From the NCBI RefSeq assembly GCF_001659605.2, contig NC_035161.2, positions 31,481,691-31,545,690 of the forward strand: a stretch of DNA of 64,000 nt. Reading direction: 5' to 3'. The stretch's first letter is position 1, and each line of letters starts with the position of its first letter. This stretch comes from Manihot esculenta (lineage: Eukaryota > Streptophyta > Magnoliopsida > Malpighiales > Euphorbiaceae). The position numbers were made by a program, and so were the translations under genes. The notes under the pieces are model-generated. The model was not told the origin of the DNA. It did not search any database and saw only the letters and a list, made by a program, of their open reading frames with translations. Positions 48,323-61,191 of the stretch are shown piece after piece.

Positions 48323-49380
48323 AGGAGCTTGACTGACTTGTAAAACATTAGCAGGATCAAAACTAGAAACTCGAGCATTAAGTCATTTTTTAAGGACAGA
48401 TGATGACCAACTAACTACTTGAAGTGGTGATAAGGTGCAATGATTCTAAAAATGCTTATTCCTATTATCCCATATTGCCCATAAGAGAGCACAACACTTA
48501 GCCATAATCTCCATGAATGAATTATGCAACATAGTAATCTTGCTCTGCTCCTCCATGCATAACTTGGATTATGGCTCAACATAGCCGTCATAAACGACCC
48601 AGCAAGATAATATTTAGCTTTGAATACCTGAGCTAGAAGAGATTGAGGGTCTATAATTAATCGCCAACATTGCTTAGTCTACATAGTTATGTTGAAAGCA
48701 TGTAAATTTCGAAAACTCATACTACTCTCAGTTTTAGAATTACACATGCGATCCCATGATAACTAATGAATCCTTTTTATTTCAGTAGACCCATTACCCT
48801 ATAAAAAGGAATTCATCATTTTCTATAGCTCATCACAAATAGAAGGAGGAATAAAAAATACACTCATATAATAGGTAGAAATGGATTAGGCTACTGATTT
48901 CAACTTTTTAAATATTTCCAAATACGATCTTTTAGAAAAAACAAAAATATGTCTCTTATTCCTGCCTATAAGAGAAGTAAGACCAAGATAGGATCCATGA
49001 GATAATGGCGTAAAAATAGACAGCTTATCTTGAATAATATGCTGTAATTTCTCGATAACATTAGAATTAAAGAAGATACTAAATTTTTGGAAATTGATGG
49101 CTTAACCAAAAGCTTGCTCATAAGTAGAAAAGATGTGTTTAACAACATCACATTCACTAATAGAAGTTTTAATAAATAGAAAGTTGTCATCTATACAAAA
49201 ATATATAAGAGACCCGTGGACCATTCCTACTCACCTTATGTCCATGAAGTAATCCTGCATTCTCTAAATTTTGCAGCAAAGAAGAAAGACCCTCAGCACA
49301 AATAATGAATAAGTAAAGCGAAAGCATATTACCCTGACAGAGACCTCTACCTTGTCTAATAAGACTAATAAGAGAACCAT

Positions 49381-49737
49381 TTACAAAAACATGGTACTAA
49401 CTAATATTACACAAAACATCACTACATTAACCCATTCTTTTGCAAAACTCAATTTCAATAGCATTCTTCTTAAAAACTCACAACTGACCCAGTCATAGGC
49501 TTTGCTAATGTCTATGTTAAGAGCCACATCACTATATTGTCCCCTTGTCCTCCTACTTATAGAATGAATCAATTCAAAAGTAACCAATACATTATCTGTA
49601 ATCATTCGTCCAGGTACAAAAGTAAATTTATTACAAGATATGATTTTAGGCAAAACCCTTTTTAATCCATTGGCCAACACTTTTGAAATAAGTTTATAAA
49701 TCACATTACATAAAGCAATAGGTCTATAATCTTTCAC
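49381..49737 (-). pseudogene. LINE reverse transcriptase fragment
   Basis: 118 open codons with clear non-LTR RT motifs: RPIALCNVIYKLISKVLANG, then FVPGRMITDNVLVTFELIH, and the catalytic-region LNIDISKAYDWV. Both ends are broken by stops. The remaining RT motifs, including FIDD, continue in a different frame to the left (49230-48930). Confidence 0.85.
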
Positions 49738-50642
49738 TGAATTCTGAGATGCAAGTTATATTGTATCATTCAAGCCAAGAGGAAACATACACCGCTCCAA
49801 CCACATGTTATATTGAGCAAAAATATCACTTCCAATTAAAAACTAGAATTTATGATAAAACCTGGATTAAGACCATCTGGCCCTGGTGCCTTATTAGAAT
49901 GCATGTGACTTAATGCTACCTTAAATTCGTCCATAGAATATAGAGCCAATAATGATTGGTTATCTTTAGTCGTAACCTGAGTTGGTACATAATGAACCTC
50001 ATGATCATAGTCCCCCACATCAGGTTGGCATGACTGGTTAAAATATTGAAGGACTAGATCATGAACAATAGGTGAATCATGACGCCAAACACTATAGTCA
50101 TCTTGTAAACCAGCAATACGATTAATACAATGACGATGTGATGCATAAGAATGGAAAAATTTTAATATTCGCATTGCCCTCCTGTAACCAAAATAATTTT
50201 GACTGCTGCTTTCAAAACACTTCTTCCTTTAATAGCAAATCATTCAACTCTGAACATAAGGAAGAATAATAAGAGACAATGTAAACATTGTCTGTTGATC
50301 GAGCATGGGAAAAATCATTTTTAAGCCATTGTATCCTACGTTTAAACTGACTCAAAAAATCTCCACCCCACCTAGCCATAACATCAGTACAAGAACGATG
50401 ATGATCTAACAACAACAATGCACTTATAAATCATCAATTAGCAGTAACAAAATCAACAAGTTTTGATTCCTTTAACTATACATTTTCAAATCGAAAACGA
50501 GCAGGGGATGACTATAGATTCAGAGTAGAAAATGTTAACATTAATGGTGAATGGTCAGATACAGAACTCACCAAATTATCAAGTCAATGTTGGGGAAATA
50601 GATATAACCATGCGGGAGTGATCATTGCAGGATCCAATTTTT

Positions 50643-50969
50643 TTAAAATACAGCAAGGTGTACCCCTCCACATTCCCATGTATATCGATAATCACAAAAT
50701 AAAATATCATGAAGATTACAATCCTCAGTTGCTTGGCGAAAACCTTCTAATAGAGCTTGCGGATAAGAATTACCTCCAGACTTTTCAGAGGAAAGCAACA
50801 TATCATTATAATCTCCAATGCATAACCAAGGCAAATTATGAAGCTGTGAAAGAGCTCTCAGTAAATTCCATGAGAGACGACACTTTGAACGTTCAGAACA
50901 GTCATAGAATCCAGTAAGATGCCAATCTAATATACCCAGACCTGAAATTTTCATATCAATATGATTCAA
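50643..50969 (-). pseudogene. LINE endonuclease fragment (exonuclease-endonuclease-phosphatase fold)
   Basis: About 108 open codons. LPWLCIGDYNDMLLSSEKSG is the GD-N motif block of apurinic-type LINE endonucleases, followed by LHDILFCDYRYTWE. The N-terminal catalytic part is not recovered in this frame. Confidence 0.75.
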
Positions 50970-51948
50970 GAGTACCTAGTAATCACCGCATGAACATAAT
51001 CTGATCAAAGCAAAGACAAACCACCACCCCTTCCTAATCAATCAATTGTAAAACAATTAGAAAAACCAAATAGATTTTTAATCTCCTTTGTTCTTTGAGC
51101 ATGAGCCAAAGTTTCAGATAAAAAAACAATCTCCAGACGATTGTAGAGATAAGCTCACGAAGAATACAAACTCCAAGGGTTGCCAAGGCCCCGGTAGTTC
51201 CAACTTAAGAGTTTCATGGCTCCCGGTGAGCCTGAAAGCCAGGTCTGGGTATGTTTCAGAAGTAACAGATCCCCATCACTAGACATCAAAGAAGATGGAG
51301 TCACACTAGAATTTTTATTAGGATCAATAATCATACTTGTAAGACGCTGTCATTTTTTATTTTCTCCTATAGATAAGAGCAATTGCTTTAAGAGCTGTGG
51401 GCCAACACCTTCAATTACACCACATGGCTCCTTATGATTTGGAGAATGATATTGCTTTGAAGCAGAGGTTGTACTATGTAACTGCCCCATTTGATAGGCA
51501 ACCTCTGGCTTAGCACGTAGCACTGGTAAATGACCTTTAGTTCCCAAACCAAAACCATCTCCATCTCGTAACCATCAACAATCATCGTCACCTACCATTT
51601 GTTGAGAAGTGGCACGCAACCAAGTACCCCAACTAAGAGCCAAAGTACATTACTCAAATTGAAACAAATGGCTACAACACTAATCAGAATGACCAAGGAT
51701 GCCACAAACAAATCAAAACATTGGCAAACGCTCATACTTAAAATGCATAACATAACTACACCCAGAAGGCCACTTAATTCGTTTGCTTCGTTTCAATGAA
51801 ACTTGGACATCCAATCTAACTCAAAGTCTCATAAAAGATTACCAACGGTGAGCATGGCTAGTAGTATCATACATTAAGAACTCTTCGAAAAAAGATCCCA
51901 ACGGCTTACCCACAGATTCAAATGGAAACCAACCGAAAGATCATGAAC

Positions 51949-52323
51949 CTACACCCAGAAATCAGCCCAATAGAGAGGAATGATGTGAGGAATTGAATCA
52001 ACTATTAAGCATTGGTACACAAGAAGATGATTATTGAATGTCCATGGTCCTCCCACCAAAACCCTATCAAGATCAAGTTGATGGAAAAACCGAAACAAAA
52101 ACAGATTAGATTGCACTTCTTGAATATAAATCCCTCGACCTGGACACCATAAAGAAGCTATAGTGTTGCGCATGACTTGAAAATTTAAAGACCGATTTGT
52201 AAGAAATTGCCCAACCAAATATAATTCATAGTTGTCAGATGCCTCAATCTGACCAAAAACGGGGATAACCAACTCAACTTTCTCATCATTAGAAATAGAT
52301 AGTGTAGTAATATGATTTTCCAT
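51949..52323 (-). pseudogene. LINE ORF1 fragment (DUF4283-like)
   Basis: About 124 open codons starting MENHITTLSISNDEKVELVI. The segments NTIASLWCPGRGIYIQE, FLFRFFHQLDLDRVLVGGPW and PLYWADFWV match the DUF4283 domain found at the start of plant LINE ORF1 proteins. The frame stops at 51949, before any zinc knuckle is seen. Confidence 0.75.
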
Positions 52324-52380
52324 GGAAAATAACAAATACACAAAAACAAATTACTAAAAGCTAACACCATCTATAAAAGC

Positions 52381-55300
52381 AGAAGTACAACCTTGCCATA
52401 TAAGCAAGACGGTTAGAAAAATGCAATCTTTGATTGTAAATAAGTGGGCGTTTGACTTAAACAACAGGGATAATTTCATTTATTTTTTAATTAAATTTAT
52501 TACCAAAAATTAAGATATTTTGAAAAGTTTATAATCAAATCAATAACACTAAATTTTACTAAAGTTGATAATAAATATTTTCCTTTTAACGTTTAGGCTT
52601 AAAAAAACATGTCATTCGAATTGAGATATCTATAATTGGATTAGGTCAAAATGTAACGAAATTAAATAAGTGATATTAAACAAATAATTAATACAACAAA
52701 TTTAATATAGTGAAAATAAAATATAAAAAAGCTTCGATAATCCTAATTTGGTTCAGTAAATAAAGTTCACTCACAAAAAAAATTTAAGTTCGAGTTCTCA
52801 TATCTCAATTTTTTATTTTTAAAAAAACATAAAAACTTTTAAAAGTGCTCAAAATTTTCAGAGACTTCAGATTTTGCCATTAAACTAAATCTTATTGATT
52901 AAACAAAGATTTCAATGACGGTCATTCTTTGCATGTAAATATATTATTAGTCTGAAATTTAATTAATATAAAAATAATTAAAATTCATTGGCAGAAAAAG
53001 ATTCTGATAAGATAATTAACCTGTTAAGAATACAAACTAATTAAAACCTCAAGTTAGAGGAGTAGAAAAAAATTAGAAATTTAATATAATTAGATATCTT
53101 TGTAAAACCTTTCTACCAATATAAATTTAAGTTCGGGCTTTTTAGGTTTTAGAGTTAAAAAAATAAGGATAAATTATACTTAAATGTTTAGATTTTAGTG
53201 TAATTAACGAATCGATCCCTTTAATTTTAGAACCAAACACTTAAATCCATGTATTTTTATTCCGTACAAATCAAAAGTTCTTCCATATTAAAATCTATTA
53301 AAAAGGAGAGCGAAATATTTTAAATTTCAAAAACACCTTTATTATGAATCAAAAGACTTATTCTTTTCTTTCAAACATTCAATAAATTTTAAATATTTTT
53401 ATCCATCAATTATCATTTATTAATACATTTTAGTCCCTAATAATATAAAATAATTTAAATATCCAAAATCACAACAAAAAACTCTTAGTGTAGTTCAACC
53501 AAAAAGATTTCTCATTATACTTTAAGTATATTGGCCAATATCATCATTGCTCACTACACAAATCATTTTCTATTCACAAAATTAGCTGAATAATTAAAAA
53601 ATACAACATCAAGAAATTAACTCAATAAAAACAAGGAGGAAACACAAGTAGGTTAAATCATACAAATGCATTCAGTGGTGGTTTCAATAGTGTTGACTCT
53701 AAATTTAAAGTTTAGCTTAGAACATGTAGATATGAGTTAATTGGGGTATAGATAGCTTCCTTGGTGTGTGGGTATGACAACAAGAGAGTTTGATTGTCCA
53801 CCTTTTTTTTGTTTCTCAATCTTTAGCCTCCATTTAGGTAGTGATTGAAATTCTTAGATTTCTCATAGTTTTTATTATTTTTCTTCTCTCACTCTACTAC
53901 CCTTTTGCCTTATGTGGTTGCCTTATGTGGTATTCTCATACTAACTTTCAAGTGGAGATATTGCAAGTGAGTGTTGTGAGATTTTTAGTGAGTTTATATA
54001 GATGAAATTAAAGAGTCGATGTTGCAGTAGGTGTTAATGATTTGTTAGGTTGAAGATAGAATTTATGGTGGTTTGTGTTGATGTGGGTATTTAAGTTTTA
54101 TTGAATGTAAAATTTAAAATTTTAATTATTAAATTTTAAAAATAAAAAATCAGTCTGATAATCATATTAAAAAAATATATAATTTATTTAAAAAGTAAAT
54201 ATTTATCTTTTTAGATTTATTCAATATTATTTGGCAAATAGGAGTTTAACCGGTTATGTGGCGAATAGACTCCTGTCTGACATACTTTTTTTTAAAAGTT
54301 TTTTAATTAATATATTATAATAATATATTTATATTATATTAATTTAATAGTATTATTTATAATATATTAAATTTATTATTATAAAAAATTATATCATAAA
54401 TAATACTATTAAATTAATATAATATAAATATATTATTATAATATATTAATTAAAAAAATAAAATAACAAAATAATTTTTTAAGAAAAATAAGCCCGCATG
54501 CAGGCTCAGCATTTGAGAATGTGCGCAGCCTTTTTTAAAAATAAAATTATGACACGTTTGTGAAACAAGCTAAAAGTAAAGTCTAATCGCAATGTAAGTG
54601 GTCAATAAGTTAAAATTAAATTTAAAAGTTAAATATTTTTTTAATACTAAAAATTCAAAAAGCCTTTCAAATATTTTTAAAATAAATTTACAAGGCCAAA
54701 GTAGAAGATTATAAAAACTCAAATCCACAAGAAGCTCAATTATCGTCTACAGAACTTACGGCATAAATCGATAGCGATGCAATCATTTTTGGCACTGCCG
54801 CGATCAGAAATAACAATTGAGGATCACAAAAATTATCAAATTTAGAAATTTAAACTTTGAAAAACAAAGTTACCACTCAAATAAACGATTCAGTACTATT
54901 GATTGGCGGATGTAATTTTGCGGTTCTTGAAAGATTTGTATCGATAATTGAAAACCTTTGATGGACAACAAATACGAAATTCATTCTACAAAATACTAAC
55001 AAAACACCTTGATTGAGAAGAATAAAAACACAATTAAAAACTATACACGAAACGCCAATTAGCAAGTTGAAATCGAAGTCCTCCCCGACAAACCAACGCT
55101 CTCTACTTTTTCTCTCTCTTTCTCTCGAAGGTTGTCCCTCCAGTAAGTGATTGAAACTAACATTTAATGTTCAATGTTCATTTTAAGCCTTTTAAATTCG
55201 ATCATTTTAATGTGTGCATGTCGGGATATGAAAAGACTTCAAAGTTCAAAATAAATAATTTTTAAATTTATATAATCGTTGGGTTAATTAATTAATTTTT

Positions 55301-56280
55301 TAATAAAATCAACCGCGCCGTGTCATGTCCAAAGATTCCATATCTTAAGTCTCCGCCAAATAGTTTTCTATATCCCTTATTTGGGAATAGCTAATTTTAA
55401 AGAACATGATGAAATTTTTTTTTTTTTAATTTTCACCTTTTCTTTTTATAAGAAATAAGAAATTAAAAGTTAAATTTCTTAAAATTTAACGTAATGCATT
55501 TATAACCAAACTAAATTCATGAATGTTTTGATTTTTATATTTAATAAAATTAAAAATATAAAAATTTATTTTTATGAAAAATAATTTTGAATTAAAATGA
55601 AATATTATTAAAATTGTCAAAAAAATTTCAAAATAATTTTGCTTATGTTATTTATATCAAAATTATTTGATTAACTATCGACAACTCTATTTTTCGACAT
55701 TTGTGGCTTGTTGTAATAGGAATTGCAGCATGCATTATCGCTACGATGATATCATTTGTATGTGTGTTCTTCGTGAAAATGGTGTTTGTGGGTTTTTTTC
55801 ATGATTATATTATGAAATTAGAAAGTTTTAATGAAAGAAAAAAAAGAAAGATAAAACAACAAAAATGTGTTTATGAATATAGAGGGGGCCCGCAAATGAA
55901 TACTCACCCAGGCCCATTAATTAATACGAATTAGTTTCCGCCATTGGGCCCCAATCCCTTTTTCTATCTATATTAATTTATTTATAGGAAATTACTAATA
56001 TTAGTTTAATCTTCAATAAAAATTAGACTTTAAATAACAAATTTAATTACAAAGAAGTTGAGTTTAGGCAATCGATTTCAAAAGAAAATAATTATTTAAA
56101 ATAAATTTTAATTTTAATTTAGTTAATTAAGTAAATCATTTAAAATAATTAAAATGAAAATATTTATTTAGGCAAACATTTCATTTTTTTTCAATAAACC
56201 TATAAAAATTAAGTTTATAAAAATAACAGCTTAAAAGGTTTTTTTTTTTAAAAAAAGAAAAAAGAAGCCAAATGGCACAG
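52381..56280. other. A/T-rich intergenic DNA with a perfect hairpin
   Basis: No gene is recognised. About 53160-54270 is less uniform and may hold an old element. 54299-54457 is a perfect inverted repeat (own entry). 54720-55150 is somewhat more G/C-rich, with a CT-rich tract at 55107-55127. A reading frame at 55701-55934 with a hydrophobic start lacks an ATG at its head and is probably chance. Confidence 0.45.
54299..54457. repeat. Perfect 62-bp inverted repeat with 35-bp loop
   Basis: Bases 54299-54360 are the exact reverse complement of 54396-54457, which I checked block by block. The arms are almost only A and T, with a single C/G pair (54350 and 54406). The loop 54361-54395 is also A/T-rich. 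It could be the core of a MITE or a transcribed hairpin giving small RNAs. The identity of the arms implies recent origin or ongoing repair. Confidence 0.9.
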
Positions 56281-56542
56281 ATGTCTCCAGGCAGGTTACT
56301 ACCCACGAACGTCGAATGTCGTGAGCGATGGACAGCGGTTATTACCACGGACGACAGTGCAACAACATACCAGAAAAACTGACCATTTTCATATAAATTT
56401 ATCATAATTGATTCCTTCATCTCATCCTACAACTTCCCTTCTTGCTTTCTACTTCCCTTCCATATTTAAATTTTAATTCATTGGCTCCTCTTCTTCTCTG
56501 TGTTTCGCTCTGTTGAGTTGAAAAGTTTTCGTTTTTCTCCAA
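56281..56542 (+). promoter_or_regulatory. Promoter and 5' leader of the ARL8-type gene
   Basis: A block of more mixed base composition directly before the ATG at 56543, with a C/T-rich leader (56420-56500). No clear TATA box is seen close to the leader. Extent is inferred from composition only. Confidence 0.4.
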
Positions 56543-59500
56543 ATGGGCCTCTGGGATTCCTTTCTTAACTGGCTCCGGAGGTAATTGCTTCTCTCTTTCT
56601 CTCTTCTTTTGTGCTGTTTCTGCTTTTAGTTTTTGTGGGTGAAGAATTATTTGTTGGTTTTTTGGATAATCTTTCATCCAGGCTACTGAAATAGTTGTGG
56701 AAAAAAAAGGATTGAGCTTTTATTTGTTTTATTTGCACCGAAATACGAAGAACTCAACCGATTAATTGAGTATGATTTAGTTTAGTTGGTGAGTTATTCG
56801 ATTACAATTTACTCCTGTTCAGTTTTGGTTTGCTGGTATTTCGATTCAAGCAAACTGTACTGTAAAATTCAAGTGTGGGAAGAAAAGTTACAGAAATTTA
56901 TAGGATGTGGAGTTTTTTGTAATTGTTTTGGTAGGTGGTGAATTTGTACTGTTTTCTCTGTCAAATCAATTTCCTGCCAACTGAAATTCATTATGGAAGA
57001 GTTTTCAATTGCAGAATGTTGCCAATGAATTTCAGAGACAGAGACATCTATCAAGTGAAATATGTGTATAAAAGGTTTTCACAAAGAAAGGCATTTTTAG
57101 CGGATAAGCAAGTTATTTTGTATGATGATATTACGACTGCTAGGATTGTTATATAGATTCATGAGAAGAATATGATATAAAAATTTTAGTGCGATTATGT
57201 GGGAATCAAATACAATTGTGAATGTTGATATGGATAGTTAGTGCATATGCAGGGGAAAAAGATTTGAAGGAAAAAAAATAAAAAAGGAAAATTGAGAAGG
57301 GGAAAAAGAAGAGCCAATTTTTTTTGAAAGAAATACTTCTCTTCATTATCTTTTAACACGTATTTTTCCAGAAACTTTAGGGCATATGCCATATGGACAG
57401 CAACCTGATAGTATGAAATCTGGGAATGCTATGTGCATTGGCCATGATTCAATTCAAGTTAGATGCATTATGTGGGGCAACTTATGTTGCCAAGTCAAAC
57501 TTAGTTGCAGTTCAACATATATTATCTCCTAGCACAGAGGAAGTGCTGTAACAAGAAAGTTTGATCCTTGTGGTTCTGTGGAGGGGGTAGCAGCCTTGAT
57601 TCATTTTCAATTTTGACAGTGTTCTTTCTTAGATCTTCCCTTCAAGGATGTTTTGCTTATGGTTTCTGTTAGCTTGATCTGCAGTTTTACTATGATAAAT
57701 TGAGTTATATCATGAATCCTTTGGCTGAGAGAAGAGGCTTTACTGAAGTATGTATCTTTTGAATTTCTGAATAATTTAGAGGAGCATAGTTTCCATTAGT
57801 GAAAGAAATATATTTAAGAAGACATGAAGCATGATTTTATCACAAGGAGCAACATGAGGTTCCTAAACATCTAGCAGAAGAAGCAGAACTGCAAGGAGAC
57901 ACATCTAAGCCACATGTTGAACTGCCAAAAGAGCAGTCTGCTAAGTGAAGAAGAGAGCTTTTTGAATCATCTATGAAAAGAGTTCTGAATAGAGAACGGA
58001 GAAGAAAAGGCTGAAGTCATGTTTGAGTAGTGAACAAGAAGCAAAGGGATTTCAGTTGTGAAGAAACCTGCTTGTTTCTAATATTTTCATTCCAACATAC
58101 CTCAAAAACCTGAGGTCATCTCCAATGGAGGGAGATTATAAATGCTAACTATGCAATTTTAATTTTGTACTTCAGCATTTCTGTGATATGGAATCTGTGC
58201 ATGATGTTTAGCAGAAGAAGGCTTAATTGGATTAGGAATTAATTACAAATTTCCCATTGGGAAATCTTCTTATATAGGGTATTTTGTGCTAATTAGGGAG
58301 CTACTTTTTTGTAGATATTAAATTAATCTGCTGGTTAGTGGATGCAATTGGAGCCTATATGTGCTTTCCCCTACTCTATTATCTAAGCCCAGTTGTTACA
58401 ATTGAGCATTATTGTTTTTTTTTCTCCTTCCCTATTGATCCTCTTTCTCCTTATATTTCTTTATTCTCATCTTGCCCCTAATCTTTCCATCTCTAATAAA
58501 TCTCTCTCTGCCCTTCTGCTGTATCATTCATCTCTTACATCTTCAACTTCTCTTCTACTAGTTCCATTCCCTTTTTTCTCTTTCTATATTTTGGTTCTTT
58601 ATCAGATATCTTGTTATGGAAATATTCTATAGTCCACCAACTACAAATATGGATGGAGTTCCATTGTGCGCAAATTCAATAATTTAGGAGTTCCATTGTC
58701 AAATCATAAGTTCTGGAACTGTGTTGTGAATGAACAAGCTATGTGTACATATTTCTATTTGACTTGTAGAGCGAATGGACTTTAGCTGTTTGGAATAATG
58801 TACCTTTTCTTCGTCCAGGGATTTTTCATGAAAGTAATGCTCAGTTCTGGTGCGGAATAAAATGTTTACTGGTTTTCCTTTTCATCTCATATCATGAGGT
58901 GTCCGTTATTGTGTTTACTTGGGGCATATTTTGGTTTCTTGAATCTTTCCAGATTTGGCACATAAACAATGAAAGGAAAATGGGGGAGGACAGTGAATAA
59001 CATTATATATTTTGTATTCTTTATTGTTATTAGCGGCTTGGTAGTTTAAAATAAAGTTGGAATCAGTTTGAATGAAATCATGGAATGTTATCAGTGTAAC
59101 AGCGACATACATTCTGGACATTGAGACAGTAACTGTGTTATTTTTGAACTATTAGCCTGCAAAACCTTCATTTATTTTTTCTTCGCCATAAAACACAGAT
59201 AAGATATGTTCAAATTTGTGCAACTTCCTCTTATTTTTAAGGTTCTTAGCGGTTCATCAGTAGTTTGTATGATGATAATTTCAGTAATTTCATTCTGTAG
59301 ACTCTCTATGCTTATTTAACTGTTGTCTGTATATCAGTTTATTCTTTAAACAGGAAATGGAGCTATCCCTTGTAGGCCTTCAGAATGCAGGAAAGACATC
59401 TTTTGTTAATGCTGTTGCTGTGAGTGAATGTTATAGCATGTACCTTCTTTTTTTTTTTTTTTTGGGTTTTTATGAACGGCTCTCTCTTGACTTCTTTCAT

Positions 59501-61191
59501 TTCATCTTTTCCAGACAGGAGGGTACAATGAGGACATGATTCCCACTGTAGGTATCTTTTCCATGAACAAATTCTGAATTATGCATTGTATGATATTTAC
59601 AAGATATTATAAGGGCTTTTGTATACAATGGAACCAGGTTGGATTTAACATGAGGAAAGTTACAAAAGGCAATGTGACAATAAAGCTCTGGGATCTCGGA
59701 GGGCAGCGGAGGTTCCGAAGCATGTGGGAGCGTTACTGTCGTGGTGTCTCTGCAATTCTGTAATACCTTCCACTACTTGTGCCAATTTAATGCTATACAA
59801 CTTCCCCAAATTCAGTTATTTAGTTAAATGCTTTGTTTTTCAAGGAGAATCATTTTTCCAGTATACATGAATGACAGAACTGACTTTGGACATTGACATC
59901 ATATATTCTCTCTAATTATTCTGCAAACAATTCTACTCCTGATTTCAGCCTCCATTTTTTTATTGTTGTTACAACCTTCTCCCTTTTTGAACTTAAATAT
60001 GCAATCCTCTGTCATCTCTTAACTGAGGTGAAGGTGGTGTTTAAAATTAAGACAGTCTGGGTTTGGCTTTTAATTCCTGGGAATATAAGTTGCACTCTTG
60101 TTTTGGTTATGAGAAGTCTACTTATTGCTTAATATAGTTGTTCATGTGTAAATGCAGAAGCCCCCCTTTTCTCTTCCTTGTCTTTTCTCCTAGTTTGATT
60201 CATTTAAATTTATTAAATTCCAAGGAGACCTAGAAGGAAAATATAATAAAAATTGAAAAGGGGGTTGGGGGAGGGGGAGGGAGAGGGGGAGGAGTAGCAT
60301 CTTCATGTCTTAATTCCTTGTAATCAGAAATAAATTCACTTGTGAAGTAGCATAAAAGCATTCCAATATACATATATATATTTATATTACAGAAGACACC
60401 CTTTTTTTGGCCGAATATAGAAGACTCCTTATCCTTTTGGTAACTGAAATGAGGGGGAGAAATTCCCTCTGATCCACATTATTATCAGATGTTTTTACCC
60501 CTCGTTTGGAATCAAAGACTTCCTGAGAAATTTTTTCTATTAATTTTGTTCTTTGTAATGGAAGAATACATTACATTTTCTTAACTTACAATATTTTCAT
60601 TTTTAAAGAAATGAAATCATCTATGATTTTGCAAGAATTCATTTGAATTCTTTTTTTCACGGAAGGAATTGTGCCAAACAAAAGGCTTGTTTTCCAATTC
60701 CTTTCGTGGTTTGAGATTAATAGTGGACAATCATTGATGTTTGCATTTATCCTTGTCTCTCAAATGGACTCATTAACTACTTATTGTGTCTCTTCAATTG
60801 ATACAAACACAGATATGTAGTTGATGCTGCTGATAGAGATAGTATTCCTGCGGCTCGAAATGAGTTGCATGAACTCTTGGTAAAGCCTGCCTTAAGTGAA
60901 ATCCCTTTGCTTGTTCTTGGCAACAAAATCGACAAGCCTGAAGCTCTTTCAAAGCAAGCTTTGGTGGATCAGCTGTGAGTTTGAAAATGTTTAAGAGAAA
61001 ACCGTTTCATTAATCCTAATTATATCAGTAGATAATAAATAATAAAAGCATCCTCATCTACTTTTGGTTTCAGAGCACTTGAATCAATTAAAGATAGAGA
61101 AGTGTGCTGCTATATGATTTCTTGCAAGGAATCTGCAAACATAGATGTTGTCATTGACTGGCTTATCAAGCACTCGAAAAAGGCTAAATGA
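56543..61191 (+). CDS. ARL8: ADP-ribosylation factor-like GTPase, ARL8 type
   Basis: Six exons: 56543-56580, 59338-59419, 59515-59547, 59638-59759, 60813-60974 and 61074-61191. They total 555 nt and encode 184 aa, the usual ARL8 size. The N-terminal amphipathic helix is [19 protein letters not shown]. The GTPase motifs are G1 GLQNAGKTS, switch I with [12 protein letters not shown]3 WDLGGQ, G4 NKID and G5 [26 protein letters not shown] is typical of the family. ARL8 proteins associate with lysosomes or the vacuole in eukaryotes; in plants the group is also known as a host factor for tobamovirus replication. The first intron is long (2.76 kb) and holds no gene I can recognise. Intron 4 (59760-60812) contains a G-rich tract. 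The first exon has only 38 nt and is supported by the phase and by the conserved N-terminus. Confidence 0.94.
60260..60292 (+). other. G-quadruplex-prone tract in ARL8 intron 4
   Basis: Five runs of three or more G separated by loops of one to three bases lie on the coding strand. They would be present in the pre-mRNA. Confidence 0.7.

Larger units (their letters stand above)
47835..52380 (-). mobile_element. Degenerate L1-type LINE retrotransposon
   Basis: Pieces of a plant LINE appear in the right order on the minus strand but are broken by many stops and frameshifts. From 5' to 3': a DUF4283-type ORF1 start (52323-51949: VMRNTIASLWCPGRGIYIQE, LDLDRVLVGGPWTFNNHLLV); the endonuclease (50969-50643: LPWLCIGDYNDML, HDILFCDYRYTWE); the region before RT (50174-49836, with NKAPGPDGLNPGF); RT (49737-49381: DYRPIALCNVIYKLISKVLA, FVPGRMITDNVLV, LNIDISKAYDWV); an RT FIDD box in another frame near 49180; a zf-RVT-like stretch (about 48850-48500); and an RNase H-like end (48322-48065: GFCKCNVDAS, GAIIRNE). 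The T run at 47825-47834 on the + strand would be the poly-A tail. It is not capable of coding for a full protein. Confidence 0.85.

Noticed and set aside
55701..55934. Open frame with a hydrophobic N-terminal stretch
   Set aside because: It begins with TTG, not ATG, lies in A/T-rich spacer, and shows no family resemblance.
57840..57948. Short Glu/Gln-rich frame in ARL8 intron 1
   Set aside because: About 35 codons reading like protein, but a stop lies directly upstream and no splice sites join it to ARL8; possibly a mobile-element scrap.
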